Assembly: GCA_965230065.1 (NCBI GenBank)
Contig: OZ245942.1
Coordinates: forward strand, 4,154,001-4,218,000
Direction of reading: 5' to 3'
Origin: G965230065 sp965230065
GTDB taxonomy: Bacteria > Bacteroidota > Bacteroidia > Cytophagales > Cyclobacteriaceae
DNA length: 64,000 nt
Below, piece by piece: positions 42,510 through 50,537 of the stretch. The notes under the pieces are model-generated. The model saw nothing but the letters and a program-made list of their open reading frames with translations. It was not told the origin of the DNA and searched no databases. How positions within the stretch are numbered: position 1 is the first letter of the stretch; the number at the start of each line of letters is the position of its first letter. The position numbers and the translations under genes are program-made.

Positions 42510-44060
42510 ATGAAACAATCTACCACCCAACTCCTCACCACCTTTTTCATTTCCTGCCTCCTCACAAGTTGCGGACAATCCCAAAAGGAAAATGCAACAA
42601 CAAACAATAAAACTTCAAACAACAAACTTCCAAACATCGTCTACATCCTCGCCGATGACCTGGGCTACGGGGACCTGTCCTGCCTGAATGAAAACTCAAA
42701 AATACAAACCACACACCTGGACCAAATGGCTGCCGGAGGCATGATTTTTACCGATGCCCACAGCAATTCGGCCGTTTGTACCCCAACCCGCTACGGCGTG
42801 CTCACCGGCAGGTATGCCTGGCGTACAAGAATGAAACAAGGCGTACTCTGGAGTTATGATGAGCATCTGATTTCTCCTGAAAGAATGACCGTGGCTTCCT
42901 TGGCAAAAAATAAAAACTACCATACCGCCTGTATTGGCAAATGGCACCTGGGGCTGGACTGGGCGATGGATGAAAATGGAGAACCTGATATTACAAAGCC
43001 CATCAAAAACGGCCCTTTGGCCAACGGATTTGATGAGTTTTTCGGCATTACCGCCTCCCTGGATATTCCCCCCTATGTATACATTGAGGGTGACCAGATT
43101 ACCAATACAGAAATTGACACGATTGCTAAAAATGATGGAAAAGGCTTTTGGAGAGAAGGCCCCATCAGCAGTGATTTTAAGCACATTGAGGTATTGCCCC
43201 GCCTTACTGAAGAAGCTGTTAATTATATTAATAAACAGGCCAATAAGGAAAGCCCTTTCTTCCTATATTTTCCTTTGCCCGCGCCCCACACGCCCATTTT
43301 GCCTACCGATGAATTTCTTGGCAAAAGCAACACCAATGCTTATGGCGATTTTGTGCTGATGGTAGACGACGTAGTAGGACAGGTAATGCAAGCCTTGCGC
43401 AAAAATGGCATGGAAGACAATACGCTGGTAATTTTTACCTCCGACAACGGCTGCTCGCCCATGGCAGATTTTGAAGAATTGGCACAATTTGACCATGACC
43501 CAAGTTATGAGTTCCTGGGGCACAAAGCGGATATTTATGAAGGAGGCCATCGCGTTCCATACATTGTACACTGGCCGGAAAAAGTAGCCCCTGGCTCATC
43601 ATCTGACCAAACTGTTTGCCTGACTGATTTGTTGGCTACTGTTGCTGGCCTTACCGAACAGGAATTGCCCGATAATGCCGGGGAAGACAGCTACAACATC
43701 ATGCCCGCCATGTTGGGAAATGATAATGGCCGGCCCATCAGGGAAGCAACTGTGCATCATTCCATCAACGGCTCTTTTTCCATTCGGCAGGGAAGCTGGA
43801 AGCTGGCTTTTTGCCCTGGCTCAGGCGGTTGGAGCGACCCTAGGCCAAAAGAAGCACGTGAAGAAGGTTTGCCACCGGTGCAACTCTATAATTTAGCAGA
43901 AGAGATTGACGAACAAAATAACGTAGCCGAAGAACACCCAGAAATCGTTGAAGAGCTTACGGCCTTAATGAAGAAGTATATTGAGGACGGGAGAAGTACA
44001 CCAGGAACTCCTCAACAGAATGAAGGAGAAACCCCGCTCATGGTGGAAGTGAAAAATTAA
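42510..44060 (+). CDS. Sulfatase lipoprotein
   Basis: The 516-residue protein has a lipoprotein signal (LLTSC, Cys21), an Asn/Thr-rich linker and a sulfatase domain. The catalytic Cys90 is in CTPTR. LADDLGYGD near 48-56 and TSDNGCSP supply metal ligands, and GKWHLGLDW is the second signature. Compared with the two sulfatases at 5-11 kb it looks more like arylsulfatase A type and is the only one tethered by lipid. The substrate is probably a sulfated glycan. Two hairpins follow its stop. Confidence 0.92.
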   Translation: MKQSTTQLLTTFFISCLLTSCGQSQKENATTNNKTSNNKLPNIVYILADDLGYGDLSCLNENSKIQTTHLDQMAAGGMIFTDAHSNSAVCTPTRYGVLTGRYAWRTRMKQGVLWSYDEHLISPERMTVASLAKNKNYHTACIGKWHLGLDWAMDENGEPDITKPIKNGPLANGFDEFFGITASLDIPPYVYIEGDQITNTEIDTIAKNDGKGFWREGPISSDFKHIEVLPRLTEEAVNYINKQANKESPFFLYFPLPAPHTPILPTDEFLGKSNTNAYGDFVLMVDDVVGQVMQALRKNGMEDNTLVIFTSDNGCSPMADFEELAQFDHDPSYEFLGHKADIYEGGHRVPYIVHWPEKVAPGSSSDQTVCLTDLLATVAGLTEQELPDNAGEDSYNIMPAMLGNDNGRPIREATVHHSINGSFSIRQGSWKLAFCPGSGGWSDPRPKEAREEGLPPVQLYNLAEEIDEQNNVAEEHPEIVEELTALMKKYIEDGRSTPGTPQQNEGETPLMVEVKN

Positions 44061-44070
44061 GGAGCCCGGA

Positions 44071-44129
44071 GATCGGGCTTCCCAGCCCGATCAAAAGTAG
44101 GCAAAACGGAGTGTGGACTTCCTACTCCG
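44071..44129. repeat. Double hairpin after the sulfatase gene
   Basis: A perfect 9-bp stem GATCGGGCT/AGCCCGATC (44071-44092, loop TCCC) is followed by CGGAGT/ACTCCG (44107-44129). The second contains ACGGAGT and GGACTTC, as do hairpins near 14.95 kb and, in part, 54.23 kb. The first stem may terminate the sulfatase transcript, although only A residues follow it. Confidence 0.6.
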
Positions 44130-44226
44130 CTTCGGTTCACAAAAATAATTTCGTCTCACCTACTTGTACATTTGCCCAATAAATCTATTTTTCCCCTGCC
44201 AATTACAGTTCTTAATTTCAGTAATC

Positions 44227-44699
44227 ATGATAAAACAATTTGGCCATACCTGGTGGGGCAAGCAATGGCTCAATGCCCTTTCTGATATAGATTTTAGCAA
44301 CCGCCTCCCACGGGGAAAAACCTATGCCCGCAACGGCAAAGCCCGCAATATCATCATCATGGGCAACACGGTGAATGCCGAAGTGCAGGGTACGCAACGT
44401 AAACCTTACGAGGTGGGTATGGCGCTGGAAGCGTTTTCTAATATTGACAAACAGCAGGTGATGGCCTGCATCACGGGCAACCCGGCGGTTGAATCCCAGG
44501 CTACCGACCGTGCATACCGTATTGGGCAAAAAAACAAAGTCTTCGTACACCGCCTGCTCACTCAGGGCACTTTTGAAGAAAAGATCAACAAAATGCTGGA
44601 AGAAAAACTGGAACTGGCCAATATGGCCGTAGCCACCGGGAAAAATGGATCGGTGAGTTTTCTGATAAATACCTGAAAACGATGTTTACGTTAGGGTAA
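44227..44699 (+). pseudogene. Fused, frameshifted remnant of a SWIM zinc-finger gene and a SNF2 helicase gene
   Basis: An open frame of 149 residues (44227-44676) joins two unrelated ends. Residues 1-84 are the N terminus of SWIM zinc-finger proteins (FGHTWWGKQWLNALSDIDF, LPRGKTYARNGKA). From residue 85 on it is the C terminus of a SNF2-family helicase, starting inside motif VI (NPAVESQATDRAYRIGQK) and continuing TFEEKINKMLEEK. The SWIM CxC/CxH zinc ligands and nearly all helicase motifs are missing. Past about 44640 the normal helicase ending (WIGEFSDKYLKTMFTLG then TAA at 44697-44699) is readable only in another frame, one base out. So there are two lesions: an internal deletion joined near 44479 and a 1-base frameshift. 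The short open frame may still be translated, but its original function is lost. Confidence 0.85.
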
Positions 44700-44704
44700 A
44701 AACT

Positions 44705-46066
44705 TTATTGTAACACTTCCCGGATAGCATCCATCAATACTCCTTCAGCTTCCGGAGCTACCCTTGAAGCACGTTCAGAGGTTTCATATCCTCCCTGGGT
44801 ATACGAAATTTCAGTACCGATATACCCGGGGCCATATTCTTCATACGCAGCGGTGCATACCTCTTCGCCGGGTTTCATTTGCTGGGCGGCCAACTGGTAT
44901 TCAATGAATAGCTCTCCAGGCAGGTTCAGCAGCCATACCTTCCCCAGGCGCAAAGATGAAACGGAGATGGTATTTCCCATTTCGGTACGTTGCAGCCAGG
45001 CGAGGTGTTTGGCTGCCGTAAACCGTTCGTTAAAAGTAGCCTGTTCATCGGATAAAACATTGCGCAAATCTTCTGCTACCAGATGATTACCCAAAGGAAG
45101 CGCTACAGCAGTATTTTTCCAGGATAAATCATTAGCGGAAATGGGCGTTTTTTCGGTGTTTTCCCAGGCTTGCTGCATGCCAGTTTCCACGCGGTTAGCC
45201 AATACGGGGCGCATGGCTTCTGAGCCATCGTTGTATTTACCGGCAGTGATGTTGCCACCGGCTCCGTTAAAATGAATGTGAGGCACACCATCAAGGGCTT
45301 GCTCCCGGGCATTGCGGGCGATGCCTACGAACTCGCAGGTTACATCGCCTTGCCCATAGTAACTCTGGGGATGGGTAGCGTAATAGGTCAACACAGCAAG
45401 GGGCATATCTTCGTTCCAAAAGCTCACTGATTGTAACCAGGGATCAATCAGCCCTTCGGGCGCGGCTATGGCTGCCGAATCGGTCATTTTGCTCCAGCGA
45501 ATGATGGCTACTTTTCCGTCATCTCCCAATACCCTGCGGTTGGAGGCTACTTTTTCTACTTTTGCTTTGCCGAAACCTAAATGTGTAACCGCTTGTGCAT
45601 TTTGGCTGGCGGTTGCTACAGCCAGAGCTGCGTTTTGGATGGTTTTTGCCATAAAGGCAGTATCATAGCGAATGCCACCCAAACCGTAGGAATCCAATAT
45701 GCGTTCCGTGGTAAAATCACAGCGTGCCCCATCGTGCTGATGCACAGCATGTACCGATACCCGGTCTGTAGTGGTATTTGCCGCTTTTGCCAGGCTTTCT
45801 TTCCATCTTTCCATCCCTTCATTGGCTATGCCCAGCCAGTCTACCACACACAGTACCACAGGTTTCTGGTCCGATAAAATTACAATGCCTCTCGCGCTAA
45901 GGGAATCTACAATACTGCGGGCAGGTGCATAAGCCACAGGGGTTCCAATGGGCGGGGAAGCATCTATCTTGAAAACACCTATTTGGATTGGCTCAGGGTT
46001 TTGTTGACAGGCAGCAGATAGTAAACAAATAATTACCAGTACAGGAAGGATGTTTTTCAGGATCAT
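44705..46066 (-). CDS. Neutral/alkaline ceramidase-like lipoprotein
   Basis: The 453-residue protein has a lipoprotein signal (LLSAAC, Cys near 20). A domain resembling the N-terminal part of neutral ceramidases follows, with IDASPPIGTPV, an active-site-like HAVHQHDG and FNGAGGNITAGKYND. True neutral ceramidases are longer (about 650 residues or more) and have a GDxSP nucleophile motif; here the equivalent stretch reads GGNITAG without that Ser. It is therefore more likely an uncharacterised amidase or hydrolase of the same fold, common in Planctomycetes and polysaccharide-degrading Bacteroidota. It lies 72 bases after the DUF5060/DUF4038 gene and is probably in its operon. Confidence 0.8.
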   Translation of the reverse strand: MILKNILPVLVIICLLSAACQQNPEPIQIGVFKIDASPPIGTPVAYAPARSIVDSLSARGIVILSDQKPVVLCVVDWLGIANEGMERWKESLAKAANTTTDRVSVHAVHQHDGARCDFTTERILDSYGLGGIRYDTAFMAKTIQNAALAVATASQNAQAVTHLGFGKAKVEKVASNRRVLGDDGKVAIIRWSKMTDSAAIAAPEGLIDPWLQSVSFWNEDMPLAVLTYYATHPQSYYGQGDVTCEFVGIARNAREQALDGVPHIHFNGAGGNITAGKYNDGSEAMRPVLANRVETGMQQAWENTEKTPISANDLSWKNTAVALPLGNHLVAEDLRNVLSDEQATFNERFTAAKHLAWLQRTEMGNTISVSSLRLGKVWLLNLPGELFIEYQLAAQQMKPGEEVCTAAYEEYGPGYIGTEISYTQGGYETSERASRVAPEAEGVLMDAIREVLQ

Positions 46067-46138
46067 AGGGCTATATTTTAAAGTAGTGAGTAACTAAAAA
46101 TTTATGCTTAAATTAACTTAGAGTATATAGAAGTTTTG

Positions 46139-47797
46139 CTACTCCCTCTCCCTCTCCAACACCAAAACCCAATCGCCTTCCGGGGAAGCTACTTCAATCA
46201 CACCGTTTTTATTAGAAAAATCAGCCGTTTGGTACTGGTTGGTGGCAGTACTGAACCACTTTCCTGTGTATTGTATTTTTTGCGGATTGTACAGCTTTAC
46301 TGTAGATTGTACAGGAACATACGCCATGATCAGTGCGTCATCGTCTGTTTTTGCTACGGAAATGAAATGGTTAAATACCTCGTTCCCGGGTTGTTCTATC
46401 AGCATTTGAGGGGCAGGTTTGAGTTTCCACCACTTATACTGTTGAAAGAAAGCTGAAAGATAACCAATCTGCAAACTCCCCGGAAAATCAATACTTTCAC
46501 GCCAGGTACTGGGTGCTTTGTCATTGAGCGAGCCGTGGTTCAGAATGCGTTCCCCTTCCCGTATCCAGGGCCAGATGCCATTGGCCCCATAGGTTATGCC
46601 GGCCATGGGCGTGGCAAACATGCTCCAATACGAAGCATTGCGCACATCGGTAGCTGTTATTTCATAGCGGATTTCCTCATAATTAGGCTCCATATTGATG
46701 ATGGGGCGGGGAGGGAGTTTGTCCCACTGCTTTGCCATCGGCCCTTTGTTGATCCAGTTCACCGTACCTTCTTTGTTGCTATGGCTCGACTGGTAGCCCA
46801 CAATATCCAGCCAATCTTCCTGGGTATACACATCCCCAATCCATGAATGGCCTCTTGGATGTTGGGAAACAATGCCCGGAGGATCATCTCCGAAAACTTC
46901 CCGGCCAATGTATTTCCACCGGTCTTCATATTGGTTGAGGTAATATCCATCACCACCCAAAATCCAGATGACGTGGTGGGCACCGTACCGGGCTACTGAA
47001 TATTTTGCCAGCAAAATAGCCTCTTCATCAGGCAGGCTGTATCCAGGGCTTAACTCCCGCCCTTGTCCCACAGGCAATGCCCATAAAAGTACGGGGGCTG
47101 CTACCAGCCCATATTCATTGATTTTATCCACTTTTTGGTCCATATGCTGGAAAAATTCAGGGTTGATGCTGATTTTTCCGCTTCCGGTATAAGCAACTTG
47201 TTCCAGGCTGTTTTGGTCGCCTCCCCGCCATTGGGTGGTTACAAACTGGATAACATTGTAATTATGGTCTTTTCTGTGTTGCAAATAAGTATCCCACTCT
47301 TCGTCGGTTGATTTTAAAGCACCATTCCAGGCCGTGCAGGCGGTGAAGAAGAAGGGTGTGCCATCAGCATACATCAAATGATAATTGCCGATGCTTCTTT
47401 CAATAATACCTTTCTGGTAAATATCATTCGGGTTGTCATTGGCAATGCAGGTAAACGTTCCGCTCACGTTGTGTAAACCTTCGTTTTCTTCTTTAGAGCA
47501 AGTGGTTTCGTATTGCCAGGTGCCGGTTTCGTCAGGCATAAAACGGATCTTCCAGTCGGTACCCCCATCCCAAAACCCATTTACTTTTTGGGTGCGCCCT
47601 GAGGGAGAAGTAAACGTGGCAGCAAACTCTTTTACCTCATAAACAGGGTTTTCATAAGTGGCTTCACTGTTCAGTGTAATTTCGTGCCTGTCCCAAATTT
47701 TCACCTGATTTTGGGCTTGCAGGGTAGTTGACAAAAAGCACAATAAAAAAAACAAAATAGCAAAATACTGAACGCGCAAGTTGGATTTTTTTTGCAT
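46139..47797 (-). CDS. Secreted DUF5060/DUF4038 glycoside hydrolase
   Basis: The 552-residue start at MQKKSNLRVQYF is followed by a signal peptide ending near LQAQ (about 29); an ATG 75 bases upstream would put 25 extra residues before it. Residues about 30-125 are a DUF5060 beta-sandwich (FWDGGTDWKIRFMP). Residues about 130-450 are the DUF4038 barrel, with probable acids in ILGGDGYY and INMEPNYEE. A C-terminal beta domain ends in GDWVLVLERE. It likely acts on a plant or algal glycan. It is divergent from the YdcF-like gene and upstream of the ceramidase-like gene. Confidence 0.87.
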   Translation of the reverse strand: MQKKSNLRVQYFAILFFLLCFLSTTLQAQNQVKIWDRHEITLNSEATYENPVYEVKEFAATFTSPSGRTQKVNGFWDGGTDWKIRFMPDETGTWQYETTCSKEENEGLHNVSGTFTCIANDNPNDIYQKGIIERSIGNYHLMYADGTPFFFTACTAWNGALKSTDEEWDTYLQHRKDHNYNVIQFVTTQWRGGDQNSLEQVAYTGSGKISINPEFFQHMDQKVDKINEYGLVAAPVLLWALPVGQGRELSPGYSLPDEEAILLAKYSVARYGAHHVIWILGGDGYYLNQYEDRWKYIGREVFGDDPPGIVSQHPRGHSWIGDVYTQEDWLDIVGYQSSHSNKEGTVNWINKGPMAKQWDKLPPRPIINMEPNYEEIRYEITATDVRNASYWSMFATPMAGITYGANGIWPWIREGERILNHGSLNDKAPSTWRESIDFPGSLQIGYLSAFFQQYKWWKLKPAPQMLIEQPGNEVFNHFISVAKTDDDALIMAYVPVQSTVKLYNPQKIQYTGKWFSTATNQYQTADFSNKNGVIEVASPEGDWVLVLERERE

Positions 47798-47895
47798 GAT
47801 TAGTGTATGATTTTGTTGGGTTGAAGCGATTGTTTTTCTTTGATGCCTAATTATACTGTATAAATTTATCAATTACCGAAAAAATCAGAAAATAT

Positions 47896-48549
47896 ATGCC
47901 TGAACTTACAGAAGATGTACATGCCCAAGCCAAAATAATCTGGGATTATCACCAATTGTTTCATTCATTGGAAAAGTCTGATGGCATTTTTGTACTGGGA
48001 AGTAACGATGTGCGGGTAGCTGAATATGCGGCAACTTTATATTTGGAAGGGTGGGCGCCCTTATTAATATTTTCGGGTGGATTGGGCAATTTTACCAAAG
48101 GGGTTTGGGATGAACCGGAGGCTGAAAAGTTTGCCAACATCGCTGTATCCATGGGCGTGCCCAAAGACAAAATCCTGACAGAACCCAACGCTTCCAATAC
48201 CGGTGAAAACATACGATTTACCAAAAAGCTGTTGAAAGAAAAGGAAATCCCCACTTCACAACTGGTTTTAGTACAAAAACCATTCATGGAGCGCCGTACG
48301 TATGCTACTGTGAAGGTGGAATGGCCTTCTTTGGATGTTCTGGTTACGTCTCCCCGTATTCCTTATGAAGAATACCCAAATGAAACGATCACAACTGAAA
48401 GCTTAATTCATGCGATGGTAGGCGATTTACAGAGAATAATGCTATATCCTGAAAAGGGATTTCAGATAGCGCAGGATGTGCCTGAGGAAGTAATGAAAGC
48501 GTATGAATATTTGATAAGTGTGGGATTTACCCAGCATTTGATGCAATAA
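47896..48549 (+). CDS. YdcF-like DUF218 protein
   Basis: The 217-residue protein has the DUF218 Rossmann-like pattern: IFVLGSNDVRVAEYAA, LLIFSGGLGN, TGENIRFTKKLL and VLVQKPFMERRTYAT. E. coli YdcF binds S-adenosylmethionine, and its function is unknown. No signal peptide is present, so it is cytosolic, unlike the membrane-bound SanA/ElyC branch. It is divergent from the glycoside hydrolase and convergent with rplT, sharing a terminator. Confidence 0.87.
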   Translation: MPELTEDVHAQAKIIWDYHQLFHSLEKSDGIFVLGSNDVRVAEYAATLYLEGWAPLLIFSGGLGNFTKGVWDEPEAEKFANIAVSMGVPKDKILTEPNASNTGENIRFTKKLLKEKEIPTSQLVLVQKPFMERRTYATVKVEWPSLDVLVTSPRIPYEEYPNETITTESLIHAMVGDLQRIMLYPEKGFQIAQDVPEEVMKAYEYLISVGFTQHLMQ

Positions 48550-48552
48550 AAA

Positions 48553-48572
48553 AAGCCCGGCTAACCGGGCTT
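48553..48572. terminator. Bidirectional terminator between ydcF-like gene and rplT
   Basis: AAGCCCGG (48553-48560) and CCGGGCTT (48565-48572) form a perfect 8-bp stem with loop CTAA. An A run precedes and a T-rich stretch follows, so it can stop transcription from both sides. Confidence 0.88.
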
Positions 48573-48577
48573 CTTAA

Positions 48578-48922
48578 TTATTTTACCTTCTCTACAATTT
48601 CTTTGAAGGCTTCAGGGTTGTTCATGGCCAGGTCGGCCAGTACCTTCCGGTTGAGGTCAATATCAGTTTGTTTGATTTTGCCCATAAACTCCGAATACGA
48701 CATTCCGTGTTCCCTTACTCCGGCGTTGATCCGCTGTATCCACAGTGCCCTGAACTCTCTTTTCTTGGCCCTGCGGTCACGGTAGGCGTACTGTAAGCCT
48801 TTGTCTACTGCATTTTTGGCAACAGTCCAAACGTTTTTCCTTCTGCCAAAATAACCTTTGGCTTGTTTTAATACTTTTTTTCTTCTCGCCTTCGAGGCGG
48901 CATGATTTACTGATCTAGGCAT
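48578..48922 (-). CDS. rplT: 50S ribosomal protein L20
   Basis: The 114-residue start at MPRSVNHAASKARRKKVL is the conserved L20 N terminus; an upstream in-frame ATG would add a non-conserved extension and is rejected. KGYFGRRKNVWTVAKNA and ALWIQRINAG are family stretches. It binds 23S rRNA early in assembly and represses its own operon in E. coli and Bacillus. Last gene of infC-rpmI-rplT. Confidence 0.97.
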   Translation of the reverse strand: MPRSVNHAASKARRKKVLKQAKGYFGRRKNVWTVAKNAVDKGLQYAYRDRRAKKREFRALWIQRINAGVREHGMSYSEFMGKIKQTDIDLNRKVLADLAMNNPEAFKEIVEKVK

Positions 48923-48997
48923 AAATAAATTAGTTTTTTGAAGTTTGGCGGCCGTAGCACTTAACAAGCCAAATTTCTGGTGAACAATAGAAACCTA

Positions 48998-49192
48998 CTA
49001 TAAATTCAACAAAGCTTTGATCCTGGGCTCGTCACTTTTGTGTACAATAGCAGAGTGTCCCAGGTTTCTTTTTTGTTTTGTTTCTTTTTTAGTAAGAATA
49101 TGTCTTTTAAAGGCACGCTTTCTTTTCAGCTTGCCGGTCCCGGTTAGCTTAAATCGCTTTTTTGCTCCCGAATTAGTTTTAACTTTTGGCAT
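48998..49192 (-). CDS. rpmI: 50S ribosomal protein L35
   Basis: The 64-residue basic protein begins MPKVKTNSGAKKRFKLTGTGKLKR, trimmed here to the usual L35 pattern KTNSGAKKRF and LTGTGK, and ends with a short Leu tail. It lies 62 bases after infC and 75 bases before rplT. Confidence 0.97.
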   Translation of the reverse strand: MPKVKTNSGAKKRFKLTGTGKLKRKRAFKRHILTKKETKQKRNLGHSAIVHKSDEPRIKALLNL

Positions 49193-49254
49193 TATATGAA
49201 TAATTAAAAATTATATATAGAAATTAAGAGCGATACCGCCCTTATCTTGTGCAA

Positions 49255-49806
49255 TTATTTTTTCTTATTGGCCGGAGCCATCATCATGTACATCCGCTTC
49301 CCGATCATTTTGGGGGATTCTTCTACTTTCCCGTACTCCTCAAGTTCGCGGGCAAAGCGCCGTAGCAATTCCAATCCCCTGTCTTTAAAAACGATGCTAC
49401 GCCCCACAAAATGCACGTACGCTTTCACTTTCGCCCCATCTTTCAAAAAACCTTGGGCGTGCTTCATTTTAAAGTTAAAGTCATGGTCGTCGGTATTCGG
49501 CCCAAACCGTATCTCTTTAATTACAGTCTTCTGGGCTTTAGCCTTGATTTCCTTTTGCTTTTTCTTCTGTTCGTATTTGAACTTAGAGTAGTCTATGATT
49601 TTACAAACAGGCGGGTCTGCTTTTGGCGAAATTTCCACCAAATCCAACCCTTGATCCTTGGCCATTTGTATGGCGATTTTAATATCATAGATATCAACTT
49701 TTACGTTTTCGCCAACTACCCTTACAAAAGGTGCTCTGATTCTTTGGTTTACCCGGTAAGGCTCTGGTTCCCTTCCCCGGTATACTCTACGTTTAAATTT
49801 GCTAAT
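49255..49806 (-). CDS. infC: Translation initiation factor IF-3, ATT start
   Basis: The full 183-residue protein needs the ATT codon at 49804-49806 as start. It then begins with ISKFKRRVYRGREPEPYRVN (initiator Met expected) and reaches the IF-3 N-terminal core VNQRIRAPFVRVVGENV. The first ATG in frame (49665) would delete most of the N-terminal domain. A strong AAGGAGG lies 5 bases before ATT, and no ATG, GTG or TTG is suitable nearby. AUU initiation of infC is known in E. coli, where IF-3 represses its own translation by rejecting the non-canonical start. The C-terminal domain with KEIRFGPNTDDHDF is complete. Confidence 0.95.
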   Translation of the reverse strand: MSKFKRRVYRGREPEPYRVNQRIRAPFVRVVGENVKVDIYDIKIAIQMAKDQGLDLVEISPKADPPVCKIIDYSKFKYEQKKKQKEIKAKAQKTVIKEIRFGPNTDDHDFNFKMKHAQGFLKDGAKVKAYVHFVGRSIVFKDRGLELLRRFARELEEYGKVEESPKMIGKRMYMMMAPANKKK

Positions 49807-49811
49807 CTTTT

Positions 49812-49818
49812 CCTCCTT
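49812..49818 (-). promoter_or_regulatory. Strong Shine-Dalgarno deciding the infC ATT start
   Basis: On the minus strand the bases read AAGGAGG, five bases upstream of the ATT codon. Most genes in this window have no such motif, so its strength here supports initiation at a non-canonical codon. Confidence 0.85.
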
Positions 49819-50045
49819 TATTTGGTAAAAAATGATAGAAAGGGCAAATATCGGTATTATTTGAATTAAACAAAATTCATGAAAGAGTTTTATAAGAAAC
49901 TATAGCATTCTTCTATACATTTTTAAATATGAAATTGTGTAGTTTTTAGATACTACAATTATTTTCATGTAAAAAGACATACTTTTTTGTAGATTGCAAC
50001 GCAAGCATTAATCTAACTAGTAACTTTATTTTAAAATCACAGACC
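49819..50045. other. Divergent leader/promoter region of infC and the VOC gene
   Basis: This AT-rich stretch separates the start of infC (minus) from the VOC-family gene (plus). It should hold both promoters. TAACTTTA at 50021-50028 is one base off TAnnTTTG for the plus direction. I could not identify a leader hairpin or an L20-binding structure by eye. thrS, often found upstream of infC, is absent. Confidence 0.4.
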
Positions 50046-50534
50046 ATGGCACGCGTAGTAAAAATCAACCACGTAACAATGATTGTAGATAACCTGGAAA
50101 AGGCAGGAGAGTTTTATGAAAAAGAATTGGGGATGGAGCCTTTACCAGCTTTTCTTTTTGATTATCCCACCGGATTTTTCAAGATTAACGAAGACCAGCA
50201 ACTGCACATTACCGAATGGGAGGATGCTGCCTCCTTTCGCGGACATTTGTGCGTACAGGTAGATGATTTCAACAAGATTTTTTACCGGATGAAAGAACTG
50301 GGTGTAATAGATATCAAGCCCTGGGGAAAAGTAAGGCAATTACCCGATGGTGCAATGCAAATGTTTGTGCGTGACCCTTCGGGCAACCTGATAGAAATTT
50401 CATCCGACCCTGAAGCGAAAATTGACCCGGCTATTTTTGAGGATGAATTGTATGAAGAAGGATTGTACAAATCTAACCGGAATGATTACAGAGGGTACAG
50501 AAGTGAAAATGCTACTTTGTACCACAATAAATAA
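50046..50534 (+). CDS. VOC (glyoxalase-fold) family protein
   Basis: The 162-residue protein has the beta-alpha-beta-beta-beta module twice. The first starts INHVTMIVDNLEKAGEFYEKELG and continues LHITEW; the second starts HLCVQVDDFNKIFYRM and ends MQMFVRDPSGNLIEIS. Metal ligands are likely His near 9, His near 56 and Glu near 120, as in the glyoxalase/dioxygenase group. A charged Tyr/Arg-rich tail of about 30 residues is extra. The next gene starts 3 bases after its stop, so they likely act together. Substrate unknown. Confidence 0.87.
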   Translation: MARVVKINHVTMIVDNLEKAGEFYEKELGMEPLPAFLFDYPTGFFKINEDQQLHITEWEDAASFRGHLCVQVDDFNKIFYRMKELGVIDIKPWGKVRQLPDGAMQMFVRDPSGNLIEISSDPEAKIDPAIFEDELYEEGLYKSNRNDYRGYRSENATLYHNK

Positions 50535-50537
50535 AGC

